Source of the DNA: Kribbella sp. NBC_01245
GTDB lineage: Bacteria; Actinomycetota; Actinomycetes; Propionibacteriales; Kribbellaceae
NCBI RefSeq assembly: GCF_036226525.1
Contig: NZ_CP108487.1
Location: 8,184,001-8,248,000 of the forward strand
DNA: 64,000 bases
Direction: 5' to 3'
Shown here: positions 22,912 to 31,281 of the stretch, one piece after another
How positions within the stretch are numbered: position 1 is the first letter of the stretch
How the letters are laid out: the number at the start of each line of letters is the position of its first letter
The notes under the pieces: model-generated
Databases searched by the model: none
Told to the model about the DNA's origin: nothing
Seen by the model: only the letters and a program-made list of their open reading frames with translations
Translations under genes and position numbers: made by a program

Positions 22912-23457
22912 TCAACTCGCCATCTCACTACCAGGCAGCTCCGGTTCGGGGGTGGGCTGGAGGGCGGTGTGGAGGAGGAGGGCGGCGCCGGAGGCGGTTA
23001 GGAGGTCGCCGAGGCTGATGGCTTGGCCGGTGGTGGGGAGGGCTAGGGGGAGGGTGTCGCCTAGCCAGGGGAGCAGGGTGGCGGGGGTTTCGAGTTCGTG
23101 GCGGGGGCCGGGGGCGACGGTGGGGGAGAGGCCGGCGGCGGTCAGGGCCGAGGGGGCGACTGGCATTGCGCCGTTGAGGGCGACGACGAGGGCGTTGGAG
23201 AAGAAGCCGAGGGCCAGGAGGGGGACGCCTGGGCGGTTGAGGTTTCGGCGGAGGAAGATCGCGATGCAGATTGCTGAGGCGATTAGGCCCGCCGCATAGA
23301 AAGTGCCCGCCGCGAGAGCGCCGAAGAGCTGGAAAAAGGCGGCTAGGCCTAGCCAGGGGAGGGCGGTCAGGGGGTGGAGGGCGAGGTTCTGGAGGCGGCC
23401 GCCGGTCAGTAGGGCCAGGGGGATGGCCAGGAGGATCACCAGCAGAACCAGTAGCAC
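22912..23457 (-). CDS. DUF5317-type membrane protein
   Basis: 181 residues with about five hydrophobic segments, starting MLLVLLVILLAIPLALLTGG. The GGRLQNLALHPLTALPWLGLAAF entry and the conserved NALVVALNGAMPV segment fit DUF5317 family proteins. Function unknown. Codon use is odd: the coding strand is extremely C-rich and the opposite strand consists largely of GGG/GAGG runs. Convergent with the pseudo-HD gene; the stops meet at 22911/22912. Confidence 0.75.
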   Translation of the reverse strand: MLLVLLVILLAIPLALLTGGRLQNLALHPLTALPWLGLAAFFQLFGALAAGTFYAAGLIASAICIAIFLRRNLNRPGVPLLALGFFSNALVVALNGAMPVAPSALTAAGLSPTVAPGPRHELETPATLLPWLGDTLPLALPTTGQAISLGDLLTASGAALLLHTALQPTPEPELPGSEMAS

Positions 23458-23489
23458 AGTTGCCGATTCTTGCCGATCGGAGTGGTTTG

Positions 23490-23882
23490 ATGGATGACAT
23501 GGCTCCCGTGCGTGTCGGAATGCAGGCCAGTGTCACCGCTCCGGTCACGGAGTCTGATACCGCTGAGGCGGGTGGTAGCGGCGATCTGCCGGTGCTCGCG
23601 ACGCCGCGATTGCTGTCCTGGGCGGAGGAGGCGTGCTGTGACGCCATCGCCAAGGAGCTGACCGACGGCGCCACCAGCGTCGGCAGCCGGTTCGAGCTGC
23701 AGCATCTGGCGCCGAGTCCGGTCGGGGAGCTGATCACCGTGACCGCGACGGTGCAGTACGTCGACGGCAAGTTGGTGCGCTTCGACGTGGTGGCGTCGCA
23801 TGGTGACGATCGGATCGTTGCCTCCGGCACCATTACGCGGGTGGTCGTCGATGCCACCCGCTTCCTCCGCCGCCTCAAATGA
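23490..23882 (+). CDS. Hotdog-fold thioesterase, FlK-like
   Basis: 130 residues. The ATG at 23490 has GGAG eight bases upstream. A single hotdog domain: TPRLLSWAEEACCDAI forms the long helix with the Glu used by fluoroacetyl-CoA thioesterase FlK-type enzymes, and HLAPSPVGELITVTATV supplies the His and next strand. Such proteins hydrolyse small acyl-CoA thioesters; the physiological acyl group is unknown. It sits alone between convergent partners. Confidence 0.82.
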   Translation: MDDMAPVRVGMQASVTAPVTESDTAEAGGSGDLPVLATPRLLSWAEEACCDAIAKELTDGATSVGSRFELQHLAPSPVGELITVTATVQYVDGKLVRFDVVASHGDDRIVASGTITRVVVDATRFLRRLK

Positions 23883-23909
23883 CGGCGCCGCCGCAAAACG
23901 ACGGCGCCG
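23883..23909. terminator. Candidate hairpin between convergent genes
   Basis: Two copies of the self-complementary octamer CGGCGCCG (23883-23890, 23902-23909) separated by 11 bases, at the 3' ends of the thioesterase and symporter genes. Confidence 0.4.
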
Positions 23910-23922
23910 CCATAATCAGCGG

Positions 23923-25569
23923 CTAAGCCTTAGCTGTTGTTCCCTCGTCGAGGATCTCCGGCAGGTCCTTCACACCCGGATCGCCCGCATCCGCGCGGTA
24001 GTCCGACGGATGAGTCGAGTCGTGGCCATTGGCAACACCCAACGCGCGCAGAGCCAGCGTCAGCACAACCACCACGATCAGGTTGATCACGAACGCGATC
24101 AGCCCGATGTAAGCGGTCCGCTCCGTAAACGGAACCGTCGTCAGCGAACCACCGAAGTGCTTGCCACTCGTCGGATTGACCACGTTGTACGCCGTGATCG
24201 TGCCGTACGTCATCGCGACCGCCCACCCCGCGAGCAGCGCCCACTTGTGGAACCAGCGCGAGTACAGCCCGCCCACGATCGCCGGGAAGGTCTGCAGGAT
24301 CCAGATGCCGCCGAGCAATTGCAGGTTCAGCGAGATCGTCTTGTCCATGCCGAGAACGAAGATCAATGCGCCGAACTTCACCAGCAGCGAGGCAAGCTTG
24401 GACACCTTGGCCTCTTGAGCCGGCGACGCGTCCTTCTTGAAGTACTCCTTGTAGATATTGCGCGTGAACAGGTTCGCCGCCGCGATCGACATGATCGCCG
24501 CCGGCACCAGCGCGCCGACCGCGATCGCCGCGAAGGCCACACCCGCGAACCAGCTCGGGAACAACTGGTCGAACAGTCGCGGGATGGCGAGCTGCGGGTT
24601 GGCCACGCCGTCCAGACCGATCACGTTCACCTTCGCCGCGATCGCCATGAACCCGAGCAAAGCGAGCAGCCCGAGCATCAGGGAGTACGCCGGCAGGATG
24701 GTGGCGTTACGTCGTACGACGTTGCGGTTCTTGGTCGAAAGCACTGCCGTAATGGAATGCGGGTACATGAACAGCGCCAGCGCCGAGCCCAGCGCCAACG
24801 TCCAGTACGCGCCGTACCCGGCCTCGCCCGGGATGAACGCGCCGACCGGCTTACCAGTGGTCGGGTTCGTCGAGTTCAGCTTCTCCTTGGCGGCGCCGAA
24901 GATGTCGTCCCAGCCGCCGAGCAGGCCCGGCAGGTAGAGGATCGCGACGGCGATGACCAGGTAGATCAGGCCATCCTTGACGAACGCGATCATCGCAGGC
25001 GCCCGCAGACCGGAGGAGTACGTGTACGCCGCTAGGACCGCGAACGCGATCAGGAGCGGGATGTCCTTGGCCCACACGTTGTTACCGCCGAGGCCCATCA
25101 CCTCGAAGATGGCCTGCATACCGACCAGCTGGAGCGCGATGTACGGCATGGTGGCGAGGATGCCCGTGACCGCGATGGCCAGCGACAGCGGCTTGCTGCC
25201 GTACCGGCCGGCCACGAAGTCCGCAGGTGTCACGTAGCCGTTGCGGTGCGATACCGACCAGAGCCTCGCCATGAAGACGAAGACGATCGGGTACGTCACG
25301 ATCGTGTAGGGCACCGCGAAGAAGCCACTGATCGCGCCCGTCGCGTACAGCGCGGCCGGGACCGCGATGAACGTGTACGCCGTGTAGAGGTCGCCGCCGA
25401 GCAGGAACCAGGTGATGAAGGTGCCGAAGCCCCGGCCGCCCAGACCCCACTCGTCCAAGGACTCGAGTTTGCCGGTGTTGCGCCATTTGGCGGCCATGAA
25501 GCCCATCACGGTGACCCCGACGAAGATCACCACGACGATGGACAGCTGGACGTAGTTGACGTCGTTCAT
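23923..25569 (-). CDS. Sodium:solute symporter (monocarboxylate type)
   Basis: 548 residues with about 13 TM helices, typical for the SSS family. Recognisable segments: YVQLSIVVVIFVGVTVMGF, ESLDEWGLGGRGFGTFITWFLLGGDLYTAYTF, NGYVTPADFVAGRYGS, FMYPHSITAVLSTKNRNVVRR and AIAVGALVPAAIMSIAAANLFTRNIY. It belongs to the SSS branch that imports acetate, pyruvate or other monocarboxylates with Na+ (MctC/MctP-like); exact substrate not determined. It overlaps the DUF3311 gene by four bases (ATGA), the usual arrangement for this symporter branch. Confidence 0.9.
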   Translation of the reverse strand: MNDVNYVQLSIVVVIFVGVTVMGFMAAKWRNTGKLESLDEWGLGGRGFGTFITWFLLGGDLYTAYTFIAVPAALYATGAISGFFAVPYTIVTYPIVFVFMARLWSVSHRNGYVTPADFVAGRYGSKPLSLAIAVTGILATMPYIALQLVGMQAIFEVMGLGGNNVWAKDIPLLIAFAVLAAYTYSSGLRAPAMIAFVKDGLIYLVIAVAILYLPGLLGGWDDIFGAAKEKLNSTNPTTGKPVGAFIPGEAGYGAYWTLALGSALALFMYPHSITAVLSTKNRNVVRRNATILPAYSLMLGLLALLGFMAIAAKVNVIGLDGVANPQLAIPRLFDQLFPSWFAGVAFAAIAVGALVPAAIMSIAAANLFTRNIYKEYFKKDASPAQEAKVSKLASLLVKFGALIFVLGMDKTISLNLQLLGGIWILQTFPAIVGGLYSRWFHKWALLAGWAVAMTYGTITAYNVVNPTSGKHFGGSLTTVPFTERTAYIGLIAFVINLIVVVVLTLALRALGVANGHDSTHPSDYRADAGDPGVKDLPEILDEGTTAKA

Positions 25570-25838
25570 GCCGCCGGCCCCTCCTTCTTGTCGGGGTCAC
25601 TCAGCCCTTGTGCCGCGCGCCGTATGCGCTCCTCCCGGATCACCAGCTTGAAGGCGATACTCACCGTTATGGCGGCAAGGAACACCCACATCAGCTGGTA
25701 CCAGTAGAAGAAGGGGAAGCCCCACAGACTGGGCTCCTCCTTGGCGTACGTGGGGACCAGGAGTGGCACGATGACAGTGACCGCCAGAAGTACTCCGGCG
25801 ATCCAGTGTCCAGGTCTGACCTCAGCCAGTTTCGACAC
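25566..25838 (-). CDS. DUF3311 small membrane partner of SSS symporter
   Basis: 90 residues. The GTG at 25838 has a perfect GAGGAGG five bases upstream. Two TM helices (about 11-30 and 42-62), with the PFFYWYQLMWVFL motif typical of DUF3311 proteins, which pair with SSS symporters and may be an accessory subunit. First gene of the two-gene operon. Confidence 0.9.
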   Translation of the reverse strand: MSKLAEVRPGHWIAGVLLAVTVIVPLLVPTYAKEEPSLWGFPFFYWYQLMWVFLAAITVSIAFKLVIREERIRRAAQGLSDPDKKEGPAA

Positions 25839-25958
25839 GAATACCTCCTCAGGGGACGCGCTCAGGGGGGCTAGCGCAACGCTGCACGCTACAACCGGTC
25901 CCTGGGAGTGCACTAGACCCGTTTAAAGTTCTTGCCATAAGCCACAAGTAGGGGAGCT

Positions 25959-26888
25959 GTGCGAGCCGCAGTGATGAAGGGGACGGTGTTCGTCCTACTA
26001 GTCGGCATACCGCTGTCCCCTGGCGTACTAGGCGGCTACACGCCTTTCGCCCAGTTGAGCGCCTTCCGCCCGCAGGGGATTCTCCTAGTCGCAGCAGTCT
26101 CCGTACTCGCCTTCAACCGCAAGAGCCTCAGGCTGTACGCCGTGCTGGGGCTGGCGTTAGCGACCATCGCTGCCCTGAACACGGCGCCGAGGCTGTTGAC
26201 GAACGCAGACCCGGCACCACCGGGCAGTACGACCATGACCGTGATGGGCGCGAACGTCCTCGGCGGCGGCGCGAGCCCGGAAACGATCGCCACCTTGATC
26301 CGGGCGCAACGACCGGCGTTCGTGTCATTGCCGGAGGCAAGGGAAGACCTGCGCAAGGCGATCGAGGCCAAGGTGCCGGGGTATCGCGGCTACACCATCC
26401 AGACCGACGAGTCGCCGGTCAGCGCGACGAGCGTGCTGGTAGCCGAAAAGCTCGGCGACGTCCGGTTCGAACCGGCAGGCGATCCGACCAGTTTCGGCCA
26501 CGTCGCGGTGTCGGGTGGCGCGTTGGGGGACTTGCGGCTGATCGCGTACCACTCGTTTCCGCCGATTCCCGCGGCGTCCGGGCGATGGCGCGACGACCTG
26601 AAGGCGATCGGGCCATGGTGCGCCGAGGGCAAGGCCGTCATCGTGGGCGACTTCAACGCGTCGATCGACCACCGGCCGTTCCGCAAGGCGCTCGGCGATC
26701 GTTGCCGAAGCGTCGCGCCGAGCGTTGGCAAGGGCCTGGTCGGGACCTGGCCTGCCGACCGGCCGGCGTTCGTGCGGACGCAGATCGACCACGTCGTCAT
26801 CACCGAAGGCGTGACGCCGCTCGACTTCACGGCGTACGACCTGGAGGGCAGCGACCACCGCGCGGTGGTCGCCGAACTAGCTGTGTGA
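25959..26888 (+). CDS. Membrane-anchored endonuclease/exonuclease/phosphatase-family protein
   Basis: 309 residues from GTG 25959; start choice moderate, since GGGGAG is only two bases upstream. N-terminal TM helices (about 5-80), then an EEP domain: TVMGANVLGGGASPE, VIVGDFNAS (active-site Asp-Asn), TQIDHVVI and GSDHRAVVAEL. The usual Glu of the first EEP motifs appears as SLPEAREDL. Such secreted enzymes cleave phosphodiesters in DNA or lipids; substrate unknown. Its end overlaps the opposing DUF2785 gene by 12 bases. Confidence 0.85.
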   Translation: MRAAVMKGTVFVLLVGIPLSPGVLGGYTPFAQLSAFRPQGILLVAAVSVLAFNRKSLRLYAVLGLALATIAALNTAPRLLTNADPAPPGSTTMTVMGANVLGGGASPETIATLIRAQRPAFVSLPEAREDLRKAIEAKVPGYRGYTIQTDESPVSATSVLVAEKLGDVRFEPAGDPTSFGHVAVSGGALGDLRLIAYHSFPPIPAASGRWRDDLKAIGPWCAEGKAVIVGDFNASIDHRPFRKALGDRCRSVAPSVGKGLVGTWPADRPAFVRTQIDHVVITEGVTPLDFTAYDLEGSDHRAVVAELAV

Positions 26889-27791
26889 GGTGTTGGCGGC
26901 AGGGCGGTAGATGTACGGCTGGGAGGCGCGGACCGCCTCGGTGACCATCAGCAGCAGATCGGCGCGGGCCTCGATCGGCCGGCCGAACAGCTCGTCGTCG
27001 CCGGGGATCGGGAAACCCTTGACGCCGATGGCGAGCTGACTCAGCAACGCGTGCAGCACGCCGCGCGCGTTGAACACCGAAGGCGTCGGCCACTCGGGCA
27101 AGGTCTCGTGCATCACCGGTTGCTGGGCGGCCAGCGCGGCGACGGGTTTGAGCCAGCGCTCGAGCTCGTCGCTGGTCAGCATGTTGCGGTGCAGGATCGT
27201 CATCACCGCGTGCGCGACCCGATCGTGCTCCTCGTGGACCCAGCGGTAGTGCGTTTCCTTCACCACGCGATCGGCCAGCACGTCGAGCAGCGCGCGCAGC
27301 ACGCCCGCGTCACAATGCCGCGATCGGGCCAGCGCGCCGATCGCGTCCGCACCATGTGCGACGACGTGCGCCCAGCCGCAGTCCGGCACGTAACCGCGCA
27401 GGTCCCGCTCGCGCAGCAGCCAGGTGGCTAGCCGATCGCCCCAGCGCATCACCACCTCGTCGTGAACGAGGAACTCGGCGTTGTCGCGGTGGATCACCTC
27501 GGCCAGCGTCAGCGCGGTAAAGGACCGGCGAAACACCGTGTCCGTGCCATCCTCACCGAGCCCATAGGCCAGACCCGCGCACAGCCCATCGCCGAAACCG
27601 GGCAGCAGGTCGTCGTACACCCCGCGCTCCAGCCAGGTGGCGAGCGTCGGGTAGGCCAGCGAATCCCGGATCTGGGGATTGGTACTGGCCAGGCCGCGAA
27701 CGAGCTCCTCGGTGAGGTCGGGCAGCGCTCGGTCGTTCGGTACCGCGTAATCCGCGGCCATCACGTCCTGCCAGTACATCGACTCCACCAA
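26877..27791 (-). CDS. DUF2785 family protein
   Basis: 304 residues, soluble, all-helical, with His-containing segments GWAHVVAHGADAIGAL and HYRWVHEEHDRVAHAVMTIL that recur in DUF2785 proteins. The ATG at 27791 starts MVESMYWQDVM. No known function. Tail-to-tail overlap with the EEP gene. Confidence 0.8.
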   Translation of the reverse strand: MVESMYWQDVMAADYAVPNDRALPDLTEELVRGLASTNPQIRDSLAYPTLATWLERGVYDDLLPGFGDGLCAGLAYGLGEDGTDTVFRRSFTALTLAEVIHRDNAEFLVHDEVVMRWGDRLATWLLRERDLRGYVPDCGWAHVVAHGADAIGALARSRHCDAGVLRALLDVLADRVVKETHYRWVHEEHDRVAHAVMTILHRNMLTSDELERWLKPVAALAAQQPVMHETLPEWPTPSVFNARGVLHALLSQLAIGVKGFPIPGDDELFGRPIEARADLLLMVTEAVRASQPYIYRPAANTSHS

Positions 27792-27890
27792 CGCATCCTT
27801 TCACTTAGTTCCCCCGCGGCAACACCCGGACGGTTAAATTCCCATCAGCTCTGCGGATACACCTGGCAATGAACCCCGGTCAAGGTCAAC

Positions 27891-27896
27891 TAGGCT
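27891..27896 (+). promoter_or_regulatory. Candidate -10 element for a leaderless pdtaS transcript
   Basis: TAGGCT fits TANNNT and lies seven bases before the GTG start of the kinase, which has no Shine-Dalgarno. No convincing -35. Confidence 0.4.
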
Positions 27897-27903
27897 CAGC
27901 CCC

Positions 27904-29364
27904 GTGCCGTCTTTGAGCGACGTGGTGCGTCACCACACCACGCTGGACCAGGCCGACCTGGATCGGCTGCAACTGCTGATCTCCGATTGGCAGATGCTGG
28001 CTGATCTCTCGTTCGCGGATCTGGTGCTCTGGCTGCCGGATACCGACGGCCTCGGCTTCTGGGCGGGCGCGCAGATGCGGCCGACGACCGGGCCCACGGC
28101 GTACCTCGATGACATCGTCGGGAGCTTCATTCCCCGCGACCGCCGCCCGCTGCTCGACCAGGCGTACGACCTGGGCCGGATCTGCCGCGAGGGCGATCCG
28201 GAATGGCGCGACGACGTACCCGTGCGGGTCGAGACCATCCCGGTCCGGCGTGGCACCGAGGTGATCGCGGTGATCGCGCGCAACACCAACCTGCTCGGGG
28301 TCCGGACGCCGAGCCGGCTCGAGCTGGCGTACCTGCAGAGCGCGACGGACTTGGCGCGGATGATCAGCGACGGCATCTTCCCGTACGGCGGGGAGCGGTT
28401 GCTGTCGACCTCGCCACGAGTGGGGGACGGGTGCATCCGCGTCGATCGGCACGGAATGGTGACGTTCGCGAGCCCGAACGCGTTGTCCGCCTATCGAAGA
28501 ATGGGGTTGGTCACCGATCTCGTCGGCGGCCGCCTCGCCGAGGTCACCGGTGACCTGATCGAGGGCCGGCAGCCCGTCGACGACGTACTCGCGACCGTGC
28601 TGTCCGGCCGGGCGGCGCGCGAGATCGAGGTGGAGAACAGCGAGGTCACCCTGTTCCTGCGGGCGATCCCGCTGCGGGCGGACGGCGATCACGTGGGCGC
28701 GCTGATCCTGCTCCGTGACGTCACGGAGCTGCGGAGCCGGGAGCGGGAGTTGGTGACCAAGGAGGCCACCATCCGGGAGATTCACCATCGCGTCAAGAAC
28801 AACCTGCAGACGGTTGCCGCGCTACTGCGGATGCAAGGCCGGCGGATCAAGGTGCCGGAGGCGCAGGCCGCCCTGGCGGAGGCCGTCCGGCGGGTGGGGT
28901 CGATCGCGATCGTGCACGAGACGCTCTCGCAGTCCTTCGACGAACATGTCGACTTCGACGAGGTGGCCGATCGGGTCGCCGCGATGGTCGCCGAGGTGTC
29001 CACGGTGGCCACCGAGGTGTCCACCAGGCGGACCGGCAGTTTCGGCGTACTGGCTTCGGAGATCGCGACACCGCTGGCCATGGTGCTGACCGAACTGATG
29101 CAGAACTCGGTCGAACACGGTCTCGGCACCCAGGCCGGAGTCGTCGAACTGGCGGCCGAACGGTCCCTTGGCCGCTTGCGGGTGAGCGTCACGGACAACG
29201 GCACCGGTCTACCGCCAGGGTTCGACTCGGAGACCTCTGGCAATCTCGGCCTGTCCATCGTGCGCACCCTGGTGATCGGTGAACTCGACGGGATGCTGGA
29301 ATTCGGCCCGCGGGTCGACGGCTCCGGCACCACCGTCGTGGTCGACATCCCGGTGAAGGAATGA
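27904..29364 (+). CDS. pdtaS: PdtaS-type sensor histidine kinase
   Basis: 486 residues. An N-terminal GAF-like domain (about 10-150) has an alternating start (VVRHHTTLDQADLDRLQLL) matching PdtaS. PAS domain about 180-280, then HisKA_2 (IREIHHRVKNNLQTVAALL, phospho-His near residue 297) and HATPase (ELMQNSVEHGLG, DNGTGLP, GNLGLSIVRTLV). PdtaS is a soluble kinase that phosphorylates the ANTAR response regulator PdtaR, an RNA-binding antiterminator; in mycobacteria it responds to NO and copper. pdtaR is not in the window. GTG start; possibly leaderless. Confidence 0.9.
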   Translation: MPSLSDVVRHHTTLDQADLDRLQLLISDWQMLADLSFADLVLWLPDTDGLGFWAGAQMRPTTGPTAYLDDIVGSFIPRDRRPLLDQAYDLGRICREGDPEWRDDVPVRVETIPVRRGTEVIAVIARNTNLLGVRTPSRLELAYLQSATDLARMISDGIFPYGGERLLSTSPRVGDGCIRVDRHGMVTFASPNALSAYRRMGLVTDLVGGRLAEVTGDLIEGRQPVDDVLATVLSGRAAREIEVENSEVTLFLRAIPLRADGDHVGALILLRDVTELRSRERELVTKEATIREIHHRVKNNLQTVAALLRMQGRRIKVPEAQAALAEAVRRVGSIAIVHETLSQSFDEHVDFDEVADRVAAMVAEVSTVATEVSTRRTGSFGVLASEIATPLAMVLTELMQNSVEHGLGTQAGVVELAAERSLGRLRVSVTDNGTGLPPGFDSETSGNLGLSIVRTLVIGELDGMLEFGPRVDGSGTTVVVDIPVKE

Positions 29365-29431
29365 CGGCCGGTCAACGAATAACGGCGTGAACCCCTTGTA
29401 GGTCAAGGAAGTTCGGCCTGGGAACGACAAA

Positions 29432-29456
29432 GGCCCCGCGCGACTTCCGCGGGGCC
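29432..29456. terminator. Bidirectional hairpin terminator
   Basis: 9-bp stem GGCCCCGCG / CGCGGGGCC with a 7-base loop, between convergent pdtaS and whiB1. Confidence 0.8.
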
Positions 29457-29473
29457 CGTAAGTCGTCTTCGAG

Positions 29474-29725
29474 TCAGGCGGTGCGGATCCGTGCGCGCGC
29501 ATTGCGGCGCTTCAGGGCCCGACGCTCGTCCTCACTCAGCCCGCCCCAGACACCGTGGTCCTGGCCGGCTTCCAGTGCCCAGGCAAGGCACTGTTCGCGC
29601 ACGTCGCAACGGCGGCACACCTGCTTGGCCTCCTCGATCTGCATGATCGCGGGCCCGGTGTTGCCGATGGGGAAGAACAGTTCCGGGTCCTCATCGAGGC
29701 AAACGGCCCGGTGACGCCAATCCAT
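29474..29725 (-). CDS. whiB1: WhiB1 iron-sulfur transcription factor
   Basis: 83 residues from the ATG at 29725. MDWRHRAVC and DEDPELFFPIGN at the start, [4Fe-4S] ligands C9, C37, C40 and C46 (QVCRRCDVREQC), the GVWGG turn and the basic ALKRRNARAR tail. This is the profile of WhiB1 (WblE in Streptomyces), nearly the same length as the M. tuberculosis protein. WhiB1 binds the principal sigma factor, senses NO and is essential in mycobacteria. A CRP-like operator lies about 100 bases upstream. Confidence 0.95.
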   Translation of the reverse strand: MDWRHRAVCLDEDPELFFPIGNTGPAIMQIEEAKQVCRRCDVREQCLAWALEAGQDHGVWGGLSEDERRALKRRNARARIRTA

Positions 29726-29816
29726 GGCGGATCCCATCTCTCTCAGTGGTTGTCTAACGCTGCGTCTGGTCAATGACGTCAGCGTGCCTGCTCCCGCACG
29801 GGGTAGTGCGGGCAGT

Positions 29817-29832
29817 TGTGAACGTTTTCACG
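29817..29832 (-). promoter_or_regulatory. CRP/cAMP-receptor-like binding site
   Basis: TGTGA-ACGTTT-TCACG matches TGTGA-N6-TCACA at nine of ten positions. It lies 92-107 bases upstream of the whiB1 start. In M. tuberculosis whiB1 is a known target of the CRP homologue Rv3676, so the position is meaningful. Confidence 0.65.
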
Positions 29833-30015
29833 AACAGGTACATCGTCCCAAGCTGTGGAGAACGAAACAAGACCTTCAATCATCAAATCGATCACAAGGT
29901 TTTGAAACGTCGCCATTGCGGGTACAGCGGCGATCCGCGTCCGAATAGCGGACGCTGATCGTTTCTGGCGATGTCCCGTTCACAGCTAGTAACCGATCGA
30001 ACCGGCTGGGAGTTA

Positions 30016-30053
30016 CGCAGAACATCTTGTGTTCTGCGCCGGAACACTAGTCT
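30016..30053 (+). promoter_or_regulatory. Operator palindrome overlapping a leaderless promoter
   Basis: Perfect 9-bp arms CGCAGAACA / TGTTCTGCG around five bases (30016-30038) cover the -35 region. A -10 TAGTCT follows at 30048-30053, seven bases before the GTG start at 30061, implying a leaderless message. The cognate regulator is unknown. Confidence 0.55.
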
Positions 30054-30060
30054 TGCTCTC

Positions 30061-30483
30061 GTGCCGAGTGAACCCATCGATGACGAGTCCCCATCCGCAA
30101 CCTTCGCAAACGTACCCGCTCCACTCAAGGCCGCAGCGATAGTTGTTGCCGCCGAGGGTGTACTCGCGGCGGTAATGGGGGTGCTGGAGGCGTTCACCAT
30201 CGACAGCAGCCGCCTCGTGCTCGGCCTCACCACCGCCGTCTTCCTCACCCTGTACGGCGTGGGGCTCGTCGTGGTGGCCCGAGGCCTGTCGCGTGCGGCG
30301 ACCTGGAGCCGCGGGCCGGCCGTCTTCGCCCAGTTGATCCAGCTCGGCGTGGCCTGGAGCTTCTGGGGCGGCTCGACGCGCTGGGTCGCAGTTGTCCTCG
30401 GGGTCAGCGGTGTGGTCGTACTCGTCTCGATCTTCCAGCGATCTTCCCTCGACGCCCTCGTGGACGACCCGACTCGTCGCTGA
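30061..30483 (+). CDS. Small integral membrane protein of unknown function
   Basis: 140 residues from the GTG at 30061; a longer frame to 29971 crosses the promoter and is rejected. Four TM helices (about 20-42, 52-75, 85-105, 108-128), short polar N-terminus (VPSEPIDDESPSATF). No family recognised with confidence. Probably leaderless and controlled by the palindrome overlapping its promoter. Convergent with sigF, seven bases apart. Confidence 0.75.
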   Translation: MPSEPIDDESPSATFANVPAPLKAAAIVVAAEGVLAAVMGVLEAFTIDSSRLVLGLTTAVFLTLYGVGLVVVARGLSRAATWSRGPAVFAQLIQLGVAWSFWGGSTRWVAVVLGVSGVVVLVSIFQRSSLDALVDDPTRR

Positions 30484-30489
30484 TCCGGG

Positions 30490-31281
30490 TTACTCCTTGA
30501 GGAGGCCCGTGCGGAGCTCGGTGAGGGTTCGGGCCAGGAGGCGGGAGACGTGCATCTGGGAGATGCCGATCTCTTCGGCGATCTGGGATTGGGTCATGCC
30601 GCGGAAGAAGCGCAGCGTCAGGATGCGCTTCTCGCGGGTTTCGAGTTGGGCCAGAAGCGGTTTGAGTGACTCCCGGTACTCGACACTTTCGAGAGCCTCG
30701 TCTTCGCCGCCGAGGGCGTCCAGGACCGTGCTGGAGTCCGTCTCGCCCTGGTCCGGGGCGTCGAGTGACAGCGTGTTGTAGGCGTTCGCAGACTCCAGGC
30801 CTTCGATTACGAGGTCCTCGGCCAGCTCGAGTCGTCCGGCCAGCTCTGCCACTGTGGGGGCTCGCCCGAGCTCCTGGGTGAGGTCGGCCGTCGCAGACGT
30901 CAGGGAGAGCCGTAGCTCCTGTAGACGCCGGGGGACTCGGATGGCCCAGCCTTTGTCGCGGAAGTACCTCTTGATCTCGCCGAGAATCGTGGGCGTCGCA
31001 TAGGTGGAGAACTCCACACCACGGTCGGAGTCGAAGCGGTCGACGGCTTTGATCAGGCCGATCGTCGCCACCTGTACGAGGTCGTCGTACGGCTCGCCGC
31101 GGTTGCGGAAGCGGCGGGCGAGGTGTTCCACCAACGGCATGTGCAGGGAGACCAAGCCGTCGCGGGCCGCGTTGTGCGCCGGTTCGCCTTTGCCGGCCGC
31201 GGCCATCGCCCGGAACAGGGCGGCGGTGCGGGAGCGGAGGTCGAGGGGCTCGTCGGGGCCAGCGGCGGCTGTGTCGGTCAC
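30490..31281 (-). CDS. SigF/SigB-family general stress sigma factor
   Basis: 263 residues from the GTG at 31281. Region 2: PYDDLVQVATIGLIKAVDRFD and FSTYATPTILGEIKRYFRDKG; region 3 follows; region 4 ends ITLRFFRGMTQSQIAEEIGISQMHVSRLL. This is the SigB/F/G group 3 signature. It overlaps the anti-sigma gene by four bases (GTGA), the normal rsbW-sigF order, so it is presumably inhibited by that kinase and released by partner switching. No anti-anti-sigma gene is adjacent. Confidence 0.92.
   Translation of the reverse strand: MTDTAAAGPDEPLDLRSRTAALFRAMAAAGKGEPAHNAARDGLVSLHMPLVEHLARRFRNRGEPYDDLVQVATIGLIKAVDRFDSDRGVEFSTYATPTILGEIKRYFRDKGWAIRVPRRLQELRLSLTSATADLTQELGRAPTVAELAGRLELAEDLVIEGLESANAYNTLSLDAPDQGETDSSTVLDALGGEDEALESVEYRESLKPLLAQLETREKRILTLRFFRGMTQSQIAEEIGISQMHVSRLLARTLTELRTGLLKE

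Larger units (their letters stand above)
29726..30060. other. Divergent regulatory region, whiB1 / small membrane protein
   Basis: 335 bp with no gene. It contains a CRP-like palindrome (29817-29832) on the whiB1 side and a 23-bp perfect inverted repeat (30016-30038) on the other side. Confidence 0.6.

Noticed and set aside
30016..30038. LexA (SOS) box
   Set aside because: GAAC and GTTC half-sites are present but separated by seven bases, not four, so it does not fit the actinobacterial LexA consensus.
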